This document shows positions 37,552-48,716 of a stretch of 64,000 nucleotides of DNA, in pieces. The position numbers and the translations under genes were made by a program. Numbering within the stretch: the first letter of the stretch is position 1; every line of letters begins with the position of its first letter. The stretch comes from Proales similis (lineage: Eukaryota; Rotifera; Eurotatoria; Ploima; Proalidae). The notes beneath the pieces were generated by a model, which did no database searches, was not told where the DNA came from, and saw only the letters and a program-made list of their open reading frames with translations. Where the stretch lies: NCBI GenBank assembly GCA_019059635.1, contig JAGVRJ010000007.1, positions 1,798,001 to 1,862,000 of the forward strand, in the 5' to 3' direction.

Positions 37552-38079
37552 AAATTTCAAATAAATAGAACGCAGATCATTTGGGCGGGACGGAAAGCGA
37601 GCACTAGAGCGAGCAAAGAGGCGGAGCGATTCGACTCAGACAGATAGGAATTGCATGCAAGTTGACTGGGACTTGGGTGTTTGACTCATAGGTAATGCCC
37701 AGAATTCACGGGGTGCGAACACCAAGCGACCGTAAAGAGTCAATTGTTTTTTATTAGCATCATTTTTGACCAAATTAACTATTCGGTCGAATTAATTTGG
37801 CTTCGATATGTGCTGGCCACAAGAACAAGTTTCAAAGCGTCTGTAATCAGTTTGAAGATGGAATGTATTAATCACACAGATCATATGTCCTTGCCTACAT
37901 TTGTTTTATTTCATCACTTTACAGACGGAATTGAAGGAGATTAAAGAAGAAAGTTGTTATCCTCAGACAAATGCCTCGATTGTCATCTTGAGTACTGGCC
38001 AGATTAAGAACTAATCTGGCCTATGTACGGCAGACTCGTCATCGAATCATCACCGGATAGACAAAAGCGAATAATGAGT

Positions 38080-38181
38080 GTAAAATGAAGTCGATCAGAC
38101 GGTGGGTGATGAGTTTTCAACCTGCTTTGGTGTTTCAGTTGAATGGTGATTTAATCAATTCATCATTCGACTTCATTTTAC
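38080..38181. repeat. 15-bp perfect inverted repeat with 72-nt loop
   Basis: The left arm gtaaaatgaagtcga (38080-38094) is the exact reverse complement of the right arm tcgacttcattttac (38167-38181). It could form a hairpin in RNA or mark the ends of a very small mobile element. I see no target-site duplication. Confidence 0.6.
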
Positions 38182-38728
38182 TATATAGTAAAGTTTTTAT
38201 GCGACAAAATTTTTGTCTAACAGCGCTGATATTACACTCGCCGCCAGACTCGTTTCGTTATCGCTGACTGGTATGGTCTCGTTTGCCGTGCTAACCGCTC
38301 AGCGTCCAAACGGGAACGCTAAGCTCGCTATTGACGCCAAACACTCACAAGATTGATGAAATACTTTAATGGACGGTCATGACGACCAGTGCGATAATTA
38401 TGATATTGAGAATGAATCCATGTCCGATAAATGGTTATTTTACCTTTCGACTCAGAAACGCGGTAAAAGCGTAGATTTATCGTTTCATGTATCCTCTGAC
38501 GAGTCGAATAGAGACCGTTCGTCCGACGCAGGCCGAGAAAGGCTGCGCCGAACGGGAACGAGGAAACTAATTGAAACTCGTCAGTCTGAACACGTTGCTC
38601 AGCGGTTAGAATAAAATAAAGTTAAAATCATCAATTCACTCATTGGATTGACAGATAAGTGTGAACATCAATGCAACGTTTTCTTTTAAAAACTGTTTCC
38701 AACTGCTTTCGTTCGACTCGCTTGCTTG

Positions 38729-38740
38729 TATATATAAAGG
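38729..38740 (+). promoter_or_regulatory. Orphan TATA box
   Basis: TATATATAAAGG matches the eukaryotic TATA consensus closely. A CAGTC initiator-like motif follows at 38754-38758. No plus-strand gene is visible downstream before the oppositely directed GOLT1 gene. Confidence 0.4.
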
Positions 38741-39114
38741 CGATGTGAGTCTGCAGTCAAGGAATAGACCGCGTGCTCTTGCTCGCCGCGACCTAGATTT
38801 GTCTTTAAACTAATCCCAAGACTGATGTTTGATTAGACTGACTGAATTTGATTGCCGATTATGAGAATTGATTTGAATATGCAAATTATGCTTGCAAATT
38901 TGGTTCAGAGCAATTTTATTCTTTTTCTGAAATACTCAGATTTGCTGGTGAGAGCAAGGCCAGTTTTTGGCAGGCGATCGCTGTATAATGAAATAAAGAG
39001 AACGAGAACAATGAATTGAATGCGGGCAGATTGAAAATTGTGAACGCTGTTGTGCTCATGCTGATTCACTCGCTTGGTCGTCGGCAGATAAATAAATGAG
39101 GATTCGATTGCGGG

Positions 39115-39831
39115 TTAAACCATGGAGCCGCCCTCTCCGAGACTGTCGATAATCTGCGCAATTGAAATGGCGAAATGTGACTTGAGCAGAGTGAAATGCT
39201 GGTTGCAAAGTAGAAATGCTCACCTGCTTGATTCCGGGCATAGAGAGCAGAGAGCCTAGGAACGGAATTCGACGAAGAAAGTTTACAACGACTGGCAAGA
39301 AACCACTTCGAACAGGGAGAGAGAGAGAAGATGGCTGAAGGAATGATAGAAGCAAATTCTTTGTGAAGCTTGTTACCCGAACAATAGAATGAAACCGTAG
39401 ATTTCAATGAGCATTCCGATCAGCGGCCATCCGAACAGCACGATGAACACTCCGCCGAAGAAGAAGCAGCTGCCTTTGATCTTTTGCTTGCCTAGGAAGA
39501 AGCGAACTGTTCGCTCAATGCCGATTATGAGACACAGGCCGACGATGAACAAGATCTGCAGTCAGGAAAAAACAAAAAGATTCTTATTAAATAAAAAGTG
39601 GAACATTGCAACAGAAACGATATAGCAAAAGACAAAACGAGAGTGAACATACGTTTCCGATTGCCAACAGGCCCTTGTCAAACAAGAGAAGCATGCCCAA
39701 GAATAGGAAAAATCCTCCGAAAGCGGACAGGCCGATCCCGATTTCTGCTCAAGCAAATGTCCTTGATTACGAGAACAGCGAGAATGACGACCACCAGCAA
39801 ACTCACTTTGAAGGTCAGTGAAAGCAATCAT
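39115..39831 (-). CDS. GOLT1: GOLT1/GOT1 vesicle transport protein
   Basis: This is a small four-helix membrane protein of Golgi and ER-to-Golgi vesicles, needed in yeast for fusion competence of COPII vesicles. The gene is in five small exons, minus strand: 39831-39807, 39744-39653, 39555-39377, 39305-39224 and 39153-39115. They give 138 residues, exactly the length of human GOLT1B. The exons read MIAFTDLQKIGIGL, then FGGFFLFLGMLLLFDKGLLA, then IGIERTVRFFLGKQKIKGS with FGWPLIGMLIEIYGF, then FLPVVVNFLRRIPFLGSLL, and end in the short acidic tail LGEGGSMV. All phases agree (1, 0, 2, 0). The longest single exon has only 59 codons, so no one open frame reveals the gene. A minus-strand AATAAA lies about 190 nt downstream. 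Confidence 0.95.
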
Positions 39832-40237
39832 GGTCCAAATTCAACTCGTCCGATTTCGTTTCCTCTTTCTCTCACTGTCGCCTTTTTCCTGAGTGCAATC
39901 GGCTGATTTACTCTCTAAATTTAAGGTGAAAAGACGAAAAATTATGACCAGTTGACACCACATCGTACGTCGCTCGCTTTTTTGTGCATCGACTGAACCC
40001 AAATATCGCTGATCCGTCATCACTCAACCAATTCGTGTGCACATCTTTATTCTCATTCGCGTTGGTTAATACGAGAAAATAATTATTTTCTTTTTTGAAA
40101 TTTATTTTTGTCTTTGTGAAGACCAGTGCACTCGTGTTAGCTTAAGGTGCGCATTTGAAAATTGCCAAAAAGGACAACAAGCTCAAATCTCTAAACTGTT
40201 TATTCAATTTTGTTTGCAGTTTAATTAAACCGAGCAC
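39832..40237. other. Short region between ARAP-like 3' end and GOLT1 5' end
   Basis: It holds the GOLT1 5' flank and the ARAP-like 3' UTR. No separate gene seen. Confidence 0.5.
40199..40204 (-). terminator. Poly(A) signal of ARAP-like gene
   Basis: Plus-strand TTTATT, that is AATAAA on the minus strand, 33 nt beyond the stop codon. Confidence 0.5.
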
Positions 40238-43200
40238 TCAGGGCGAGTTGGTAGGCGAGTCCGAATCGAATAGACTCCATTTGCATGGATAAAACGCGAG
40301 ACGAAACAGACAATTGAAGCGAATGAAAGCGCGATCCACACTCGACAAGTGAACACTGAACAAATTCTTGTTGCGCACGTCAAACACAGTCAGGCATTTT
40401 TCTTTTGCGATTTCGATCGGCTTCAGAGTGTTGGTGAACAGCTTGGCAAGATCCTCGACCGAGTTAGAGTGAAGCGACTGACGATCTGACAGCTGAGCAG
40501 GAGCGCATTCGTACAGGCCGTAGTAGACCATGCAGTCCTCAATCCTCGCCTCGAACACTGTGCGCCATTTTTCGTTTGTGCCGCCTTGCTCAAACCCGTG
40601 TCCGTCTTTGGACCGTTTGATTATTCGAATATTGGCGTTCTGTACGGAGAAAAAGGCCGACGACCATTTTTTGTGCGGCTGGCAGTTTAGAGAAGCCGAG
40701 TCCCTGCTCGAGGTGGACAGATAAGCGCAACTCTTGCAGAGCATGATCGCTTCGCATTCGTCGATGAAACTCAGCGCCTTGAGCTCTTTGACGTCATGCG
40801 TTAGAAAGAGCCGCTCGATTGCTGCGTGAATGTAGTTGTTCTTGACCACAAGAGAGAACGAGCTCCAATGCGCCAGGCAGTTGGACAGATTGGCCTCGAC
40901 GGGCAGCAAGCGTTCGAGGAGTATGAGCTGCTCGGGCTCTGAGCGAGTTCTATCGATCAAATGCTTTTCATTGTCGATCGTCTCAAATAAACACCAGTAC
41001 TTGGACTGATTCAGCTTGAACTTTTCTTGAGCCATCACGAGCACATCGCGGCATTTCATATCGGGCTCTATGGTCACCTGGAAGCTTTTGCTGCTGTTTT
41101 TGTGATGCAGCTGAATCTTTACGATCCATTTGCCGTCTTTTTTCGGCGAGCTCGACGCCTGAATTTGTGTGTTGAGCGTCTTGAGATCGATTGACTTTTC
41201 GACCATTTGGTATTGAATGTTGAGAAAATCTTCCTTGAGCTTGAACACACTCGAACAGTTGTTGACCAACGAGCGCAGCAGAGGTAGGAAGCTGTCGGTG
41301 AACTGTTTGTTCTTGTTGACGAGTAGGCCGGCGAACAGAGCGAGCAAAAAGTCGAGACTCATTTGATTTAAATGCTCGAAATGGGAGATGATTCGCAAGT
41401 GAACACAAATCCGCTGCAAACAGGCGAACAAGACTCGATTGCTCTGTTCCATTCTGTCCAGATTGCCAGCGCTCTTGAACTCGTTCAGAATGCTCTCGAT
41501 CACTTTTGGCTTGAAATATTTGAAAAAGTAAATCTTGAGTATGTGAAGCATGAGCAGCGGAGTAAGCTTTTTCACTGAATCGTCTAAAATGAGGCGCCGA
41601 TCAGAGTTTAATTTGGCAAACCAATTCACTGCTTTCTTGCTTTCGGCGTCGAACAAAAAGGCTCCGCTTGACGACTTGCGCACCGAATAAAAGTCGGGCG
41701 ATGAGACCAAATTCAATTCGACAAATGTGCAGCACTTGTCAATTAGCATGGGCACGTCGTCCTTGGACAAGTAATGGTCGTAGAGAGTGTTGGCGCTCAT
41801 TTGGCCGAAGCTTTCAATTCGAGTGAACCATTCGTTCAAGTTCATGTAGTTGCCGTTCGATTTTAGCTTGTAGGTCTTTGAGTTCACATCGATGCAGACA
41901 GAGTCGGTGAGCTTTTTCACCGGCATAATCTTGCGCAGGTCAAGTCGATCGAAGCTCATGTCTTTGTGAACGATCAGCATCTCTCTTCTGAACGAGGCGC
42001 CGATCCATGTGTTTGAGTCGGCCAGCAGCACGACGATCACATCAGAGTCGGACGCACTCGGGTCGGAGAATCGGCTCGGGTTCATCAAGCTCAGCAGACC
42101 GAATCCGGTCACCACACTGCTCTGAATGAGTTCTCTTAGCTCGCAAAAACTCAGCAAATTGAAGCCCATGAACGAGTTGGCCACTAAATACTTGAACAGC
42201 AGCTGCTTGGACCAAAGGCCGGCTTCCGCCGAGCTGTTGGTCGACAAGTTCGTAGTTATAAGCGAATTGTTTGCCCGATTGCACCAATAGAGTTGAATCT
42301 GCTCTCGTGTGGCGAACACTCTGACCAGCGAGGCGATCTCGATTTCAATGTCTGCGGCCTTTTTCCTTTCTATGATGAGCAATCGACACAATAAATTGAT
42401 GCGCACTTGGAATTGAGAAGATGAATTGATGACTTGATAGGCACGTCCGGTGAACGAGTGAAACAGCCGATTGAGGTCGCCCATCTGATCGTAGCGCAGC
42501 GCGTCGTTCAATCTCAGATAGAGAGCTTGCAGGCTCTGTCCGGAGCCGATTGCTCGGTCCAGCAGGCTCTCGCTTGCCGAGTTCACATGGTTCGGATAGG
42601 CGCCAAGGAACAGACTGTAGACAGTCATTGATATGCAATGACCAGCCAAATTTCGCATCAAATTACAATTCACGTCTTGGGTCGAATTCTTGCTCCAGTC
42701 CAAGTCCTCTTGGTTCACAAACGCCTTCTCCGTGTACTTGAGCCGAATGAATTTTTCCAGCGTTTCGCACTGCAGACTCTGCCGAGCCTGGTCGATTTTG
42801 AACTCGAGCAGCGAGTTCATTTTCTCGTTGCCTGCCTGCTTGAAAAGGCTTATGAACGAGTCCATGTCGAGCTCTTCTATCTCGTTCGATTCAAACAGCT
42901 GCATGTAAAATCGATCGATTCGAAGCAAATAGAATCGACTGCTCTCGTGCGGCAGATCCTCGTGTACGCCTATTCATTTCAAATTAGTTCGCTTGGCTCA
43001 ACTGGCAAAGCAAAATAAAACAACTCACGCGCGCAAGTCTCGCAGAGCGAAACCAGCAACGGTGTCAAGATCCAAGTGGCGTCGTTGGTCTTGCAATCGG
43101 CACAGAAGCGATCTTCTTTGCGCCTCAACAGTTCGGCTCTGAATTCGCCCAGAGTCAAGTAACTCGACTCGTTCGGCTGCATGTAAACCTCGTCGGTTTG

Positions 43201-43770
43201 TTCATTTTCAAACTGTTCGAATTTGCAAATAGAAGGCGCCAAGCTGACCGAACGCTTGGGAGGAATGAGTGGCTGCGACGTTTCGCACTGTTGACGAGTA
43301 GCTGCTTTTTCAGGCGACAACTGCTCTGAATTGCTCAAATTTTCTTCACTATTTACACATTTTAACTGTTTGCCGACTACGTTGGCCGCCTGCTCGTTGT
43401 GCTTTTCATTTGAATAGTCGCCGACTTGACGGCCTGCATGGCTCTCGGTCAACAGTAAATACTCGTTCTCCTCGCACTCGACACACTCGATTTCGTTTAA
43501 ATACTTTTCCATAAATATGTAAGCGGACTCGTTGAAGAACTCGTCATTGAGCTCAATGCACTCGGTGCTCGAAAGGATTGTTTGTTCGATCGGGCCCGCG
43601 TAATCCCAGTCGTCCGAGGCGTCGGTCGTGTTCTCTTCGATTTTCGGAGGCGGCGAAATCGACAAAGTGCTCACTTTAAGCCAACAGCTGCTGTCCAGCT
43701 CCGTTGACAGTGACAGAGGTTGACGCGCTTCTTTGGGCAGCTTACGAGGCAGCGCTGGCCTCGACTCCAT
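40238..43770 (-). CDS. ARAP-like: ARAP-like protein: ArfGAP, RhoGAP-like, RA and PH-like regions
   Basis: ARAPs couple Arf and Rho GTPase inactivation to phosphoinositides. Two exons, minus strand: 43770-43029 and 42969-40238, giving about 1157 residues. The first exon has a polar N-terminus and the ArfGAP zinc finger: Cys223, Cys226, Cys243 and Cys246 with CX2CX16CX2C spacing. The second continues the ArfGAP fold (LLRIDRFYMQLF, GNEKMNSLLE), then a PH-like stretch, a RhoGAP-like helical domain (about 650-800), a Ras-associating domain (about 870-970; WIVKIQLHHKNSSKSFQV) and a final PH-like domain. Position 251, where ArfGAPs have the catalytic Arg, is Glu. The RhoGAP Arg-finger position is Ser676 (DFYSVRKSS). 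No ankyrin repeats are evident to me. The domain order supports ARAP; catalytic loss is inferred from alignment by eye. Confidence 0.83.
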
Positions 43771-44431
43771 TCTAATTTGAACTTTGCGAATAAAACTAGA
43801 AACAAGTCTCTCTCTCTCTGTGTATTGCTCGTTGGTTGAGTTCTCCTCAGTGCTTCACTGCTCTCCTCAGTATGTATGTCGGAGTGAACGAGTGAGTGAA
43901 TGTGTACACTTTGTAATGGCCAGTGTTCTATTGTCGTCGTAAACACGTCTGCCTTTGTTCAAGGTGACAGGCGTTTATGTGCATGGCCTAGTTTCAACAG
44001 CGGTTCAAGAAGGCGGCCACGGTCAACTACGCAGTTTTATTAAAATTTATTCTGCCGCATTAATGTACCGGTTTCAAGTCAGACGGGCATCGTGCACTGA
44101 CACACAAGTCTACTTAGCAGAGTCTAGAGGCAGTTGTAGCCGCGAAAGGTTGGAACGAGCAAAGCTATTTGTAATAAGCCAATCCAGACAAGAGGCTTAA
44201 TCTGAGAGGCATCGTTTAATCGCCAAGTTGGTTTTTAATTTCATCGATTAAGCTTTATTTATTCGTCAATTATGAATAATGCGAAGACGAATTTTAGACG
44301 ACGGTCGATTCAATCAAAGTGAGAAGAACAATTATTTGTTTGTTTGTTTTTCGAGCAATAATTAAATTTTAAAAATAAATAATAATAATGAAGACGATTG
44401 AATTAAAATATTGGTGAATAACTCAAACAAT
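43771..44431. other. Intergenic region between ARAP-like and coiled-coil gene
   Basis: It includes the ARAP-like 5' flank with a short CT tract near 43807-43820 and a minus-strand TTGTTTCTAG acceptor-like motif just upstream of its start. A minus-strand AATAAA (TTTATT at 44254-44259) serves the neighbouring gene. No gene seen. Confidence 0.5.
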
Positions 44432-47062
44432 TTACAAATCATGATGATGATGATGATGCTGGTCAATTTTGGCGGGCTTTGACAGCAAGCTCGATTGCTT
44501 GAGGCGGTCTACCTCCTGACGGATACGGCTCAGCTCACGCATGTAAGCTTCGTTTTGAGAAAACAGAGTCGAGTCGATCACTTTGCATCGAGCAATTAGA
44601 CACTGACTGCATCAAGTCGCAAATAAAAAATACCTTGAACATGTTCTTGAATTAATTGCATGCTATGCACCAGCTTGGCCATTTGCTGCATCCGGTCTAG
44701 CTCGCTGGTCCAGCCAGAGTCGAGTGCACTGCTCTCATTCCTGCTCGATTTGCGATTAAAAATCAGGCGAGCATTTGCATTATGTGTGAAATAAGATCAC
44801 CAACCCGATCTTGTCCAGAACGCCTGTTGACATTTGAATGAGGCGAATGCAAAGTCGCTGCAGTGTCGACTCCATGATTCGCTCGTATCCCTAAAATTCG
44901 AATACCAAATTGAGATCAATTGTTTGTTAGTCTGTTTTGTCAGCGGATTAAACTGAATCGGGCAACAGAAAGCCAGCAAAGTAAAATATTTGAGAAAAAC
45001 GAGCAAAAGCAAAGAAGAAGCGGAGTTAGGAGGCGCCGGTTAGTTTCATGTTTGGATTACATTCGAACTTGACGACAGGGCGGGTCCGGTCAGACAATCT
45101 TCGGGAATATTTTCGAGACTGGGCACAAGTCTCTCTTCAGATCGCCTGAGCTGAGACTCAGAGTCAAAGCTATAGCTTTTGGTGAGCGGCGTGCTTTTAC
45201 GCATCGTCTCAGCGGCATGCATCGACTGGGTCATAGGAGACTGAACAGGACACGAATTCATGCGAACAACAAATTTGATAAGTAAAACACCAGAGAGCGC
45301 AAATCTAAGCGCATCGCCCTTAAACACATACCTGAGATGGCTGCTGTTCGTCGGCCGAATATTCAGAAGCGCTCGACATTGAGCGGCGTTGACTCGATAC
45401 TGATTCGCTTTTTCTCACCCTCGCCTGTTCTACAGCCCGACGCGGATCGTAATTCTTGCGGCGCTGAAACGCTTCGGCGCCAGCTGGCAGGTGCAAACTG
45501 GTTGACATCACATCCTTGCTGGCACTTCGGCTTGCCGGTCTAGACGGTGTTTTTTGGCCAAGATTCGAATAGCTTCGACTGGCACTGGACACGCTCGAAC
45601 CCCGTGGAGTCGGCGTTTGGCTGCCTGCTGCTTTGCCATTAAGCTTTGCTCTGGACGACTGCTGGCGCAAATAAACGGTTCGATTTGTGTAGGGAGCAGA
45701 AGCCGATGTGGGAGTCGATGATGGCTTTTCAATTCCTTTTCTATTCTCTGCTTCTTTAGCTGCGCTTTCACGCGCTTTCTGCTGAATTCTAGCACCCAGG
45801 CTGACGGCAGTTGCCTGGCTTTTCGGCGACTGAATGAGACTCGAATCTAGCGAGGAGTACATCTCGTAAGCAGGCCTCACAAAGCCTTTGGTTATTGTTC
45901 GTTGCGAGTCGAGGTCAGAATTTGAACGAAACGTAGACTGGTCACTGTTGTCGACACATTGAGCCGGACTGCTGCTTGTTTTATTTAGTTGAGACTTGAG
46001 AATCGGCTTGGGGGCACACGACTGTTTTTCTTCAAAAAAGTCGAACGCGAGTCCACCGTTTCCAATTCGATGCGACCTAGTGCTTTCAAACTCGTCCACA
46101 GGTTCTTTTCCGTTTGTAGACTTGACGCCGTCCGAGGCATTCGGTTCAAAGTCATCGGGCGGATTGCTGAGTTGAACGTGCCAACTCTCAGACATTTTTG
46201 AAATTGAGGGCGAATGCGCACGACTTGAAGAGCTCTCCTGGCCACTGTTTGGCTCACTTTGGCCGACTCGTTGAGCAAGAATGCGTTTGCGTCTGTCCAA
46301 TCGATTCTGTTTCAATCTTTCCATCAAGTCGGCCGTTTCGCCCAGCAAAAGCTCTGTGCCCACGGCTTGGCTGTCACAGTTAGAGATTGTGGTCAGACGC
46401 TCCTCGTCGTCGTCGTCGTCGTTGCCATTTATTTTGTCGTAGGTCATGGCTTTTTTAAGCGACGCTGTAACTTGCTCTGCCGCCGATGTCGAAGACGACG
46501 ATAATGAAGAGGACGAGGTCGAACGGTTGCTCGCGCTCGCCTGCTCCACCTCTGCACTGGGCGTTTGCATCTCTTTGGTGATTGAGTAAGTCTGATGCCT
46601 GGTTCGACTGATTTTCATCGGCTGCCGCTGCTTGTTGTCCGACTCGTGGCCACTCCAGATGCCCTCTTGTTCGTTTACAGCAACTCGCGCCGATATGAGC
46701 TCTACATTGGTTGAAGTAGACTTTCTCAGCTCGTTCGCATCGAAATCGTCCATATTAGCCACGTCTGGCTCCACAGTTTCAATTATATACGTGCCCGCCT
46801 CGCTCGTGTTCTCGTCGCGAGTGTCAATTTGTTCTTGTTGTTGTTGTTTGAGATCGAAATTGGCCAGTAGACCGCTTGTGACGACCTCGTTACTCTCGCC
46901 GCTGGTCTCGTTCAGTAGTCTGTCTATCAGGTAGGCTTTTAAACGCGCACTTTTGTTGCTATTATTATTAGTAGTAGGAGAATTATTTCGGTTGCAGTTG
47001 CTAATGGTGTTGTCGTTCACTGGGCTGAGCGAAACGTTAGTCGCTTGCATGAACTCGCTCAT
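44432..47062 (-). CDS. Ser-rich, C-terminal coiled-coil protein (possibly centrosomal/microtubule-associated)
   Basis: I do not recognise this family with confidence. Five exons, minus strand: 47062-45332, 45240-45061, 44890-44805, 44740-44634 and 44547-44432, giving about 739 residues with consistent phases (0, 0, 2, 1). The first 580 residues are disordered, rich in Ser, Gln, Asn and Glu, with an Asp run (NGNDDDDDEER) and a basic helix (LMERLKQNRLDRRKRILAQR). A conserved-looking patch, AFQRRKNYDPRRAVEQARVR, sits near residue 550. The C-terminal exons encode amphipathic helices (YERIMESTLQRLCIRLIQM, ELDRMQQMAKLVHSMQLI, YMRELSRIRQEVDRLK). The layout recalls CEP170-type centrosomal proteins, but the N-terminal FHA domain of that family is missing, so this is a weak guess. 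The protein ends with six His, Asp, Leu. Confidence 0.7.
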
Positions 47063-48716
47063 TCGAACTAAAACGAGGCCGATCGCAGGTTCATATGAGC
47101 TCTAAACGTGAGAAGAGAAAGAGAGAGAGAGTAGAATTGGCTTTCTGCTAATTGTCTGATGGCGAAATTCTTGGTCGCTTGTGCCTTTTTTGTGTGTCGT
47201 TGAAACTAGGACGAGAGAGAGTGAGAGAGGTGCCGAACCTGGTCGACAAGTGGACTCGATGCTGATCATCCATCCAAACCTGTCAATTGATCCGGCACGA
47301 CAAGTCTTGTTGTATGCGACAAGCAAAAAGAGAAATTTTCTGTCATAATAAATTCCTATTTATATATTTGGGAGGCCGGCAAATTCGCACTAACTCGCGC
47401 AAATTAGCGGCGCCGGCTAAATAATCGCGTGCGCCGCGAGAGCCAATGCAAATCATCAACACAATATAATAATTCCGCAATTTGTATGAATAAATAAACA
47501 AGAAATAGTCGAAGGGGTCGGTTAAGAGAGAGAGAGAGAGGAAGAAGGCAGTCGACGGACAAATTAGCGATCAGTCTGATCTCCTATCGTATACAAACAC
47601 AAGCCGACCGCCTAGATCGACGCACGAGCGAGGTCATTTGACGCGCGCCAACGAGCGCATCTAAATCGGCCGATAAGGCTGCCGTTCAAAGCGAGCTGCC
47701 AACTTTTAGATGCGAAAAAAGTTAACCACCTAAGCTGCTTGTTTGACTGCTTTAATTTATCTGCGTATGATGGGCATTTGTTTTTGCTGAGATCGCCCAC
47801 TTTGACTCAACGCGGGATTAGCCAGCCAGGGTAGACAAGCAGGCAATGAGTCAGACACTCACTCAGCAAAATGCTCAAGTTCGAGCCCACAAATTAGAAA
47901 TGAGAAGTGGAGCTAATTTTTGGGGGCCAATTGTGACTAATGATCCAGCTCATGACGAGTAACCATCACAGCTGCAAGTATTCTGAATTATATTAAAAAG
48001 CATTTTGAATAATGAAAAAATGCAAAGCTCTTGTGGGAGAGCAAAGAATAACGAAGACGATGCTGTTATGCAATAGAGCACTTCGAGAATTGGCTTTGGA
48101 TATTCAAAGCGAACGAGAGAGAGAGAGAGAGAGAGAAAGAGAAGTTGGTGGAGTTGCACGCAAGATGTGGCGGCAAACAGGCTCCGACGAATACTGTCTA
48201 ATATAATCATAATTAAGATGAAAGAAGATGGCGCGCCGCATGAGTAAGGCGTCGAAAAGCGCATCAGAGCCGCAACTTCATAATGGTGGAGCCAAAACAG
48301 CTCTAATTGAGGTTGCGTCGGCGGGCAGCTGCCACTCTCTAAAGACCGCATTGACCACTAAGCACATAAATAGAGAAAACCTTTGCGTGTGGCGCGTGGC
48401 TCTTTACCAAATCTAATTTGTTTGACATAATTTCAATCGATATTATCTATACACACAAACCAGCGTCCGAAAGCAAACTTTCATACTCAAAGCCCGTCTA
48501 TCATCTCTCTTTTCTTCTTGAACCAAAATCAAAATCTCAAAGCACATAATTTATTCTTCTGGCCCAATGCAGCTAATAGGCGAGCAAATACGGGAAACCA
48601 AAGTAAAAGAAAACAACTCATGTGAACATTAGACAATTAAAGAAAATAAAAAAAACGAAAAGATTCACGACGATTGGATGATGAGTGAAGTATGCGCTCG
48701 AGGCAGAGCTAAATTT
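47063..48716. other. Intergenic region upstream of coiled-coil gene and downstream of claudin-like gene
   Basis: The region is bounded by the coiled-coil gene start and the claudin-like gene end, both minus strand. It has GA repeats near 47525-47541 and 48116-48137. A minus-strand AATAAA (TTTATT at 48550-48555) lies about 165 nt past the claudin-like stop. The 62-codon frame at 48228-48416 has no support. Confidence 0.5.
48116..48137. repeat. GA dinucleotide repeat
   Basis: A run of about eleven GA units. Confidence 0.85.

Larger units (their letters stand above)
37245..39114. other. Region between convergent spectrin and GOLT1
   Basis: It contains the spectrin 3' UTR to about 37.57 kb. Beyond that I see no gene, but there is a perfect 15-bp inverted repeat (38080-38094 and 38167-38181) and a strong TATA motif at 38729-38740. 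The 81-codon plus frame at 38369-38614 has no recognisable features; its stop codon overlaps an AATAAA. Confidence 0.5.

Noticed and set aside
38369-38614. An 81-codon plus-strand frame ending at an AATAAA
   Set aside because: No recognisable domain, no splice partners, and its composition is charged and irregular. I leave it unannotated.
44443-44460. Poly-His codons suggesting a vector tag or contamination
   Set aside because: They are all CAT, continuous with a native exon in phase, and similar ATG repeats occur in non-coding DNA here.
44548-44633. A 27- to 31-nt intron in the last part of the coiled-coil gene
   Set aside because: It is too short for this genome and breaks the frame; an 86-nt intron ending at 44548 keeps phase and the coiled coil.
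48228-48416. A 62-codon plus-strand frame beginning in a fair ATG context
   Set aside because: No homology, no hydrophobic or repeat features, and no splice support.
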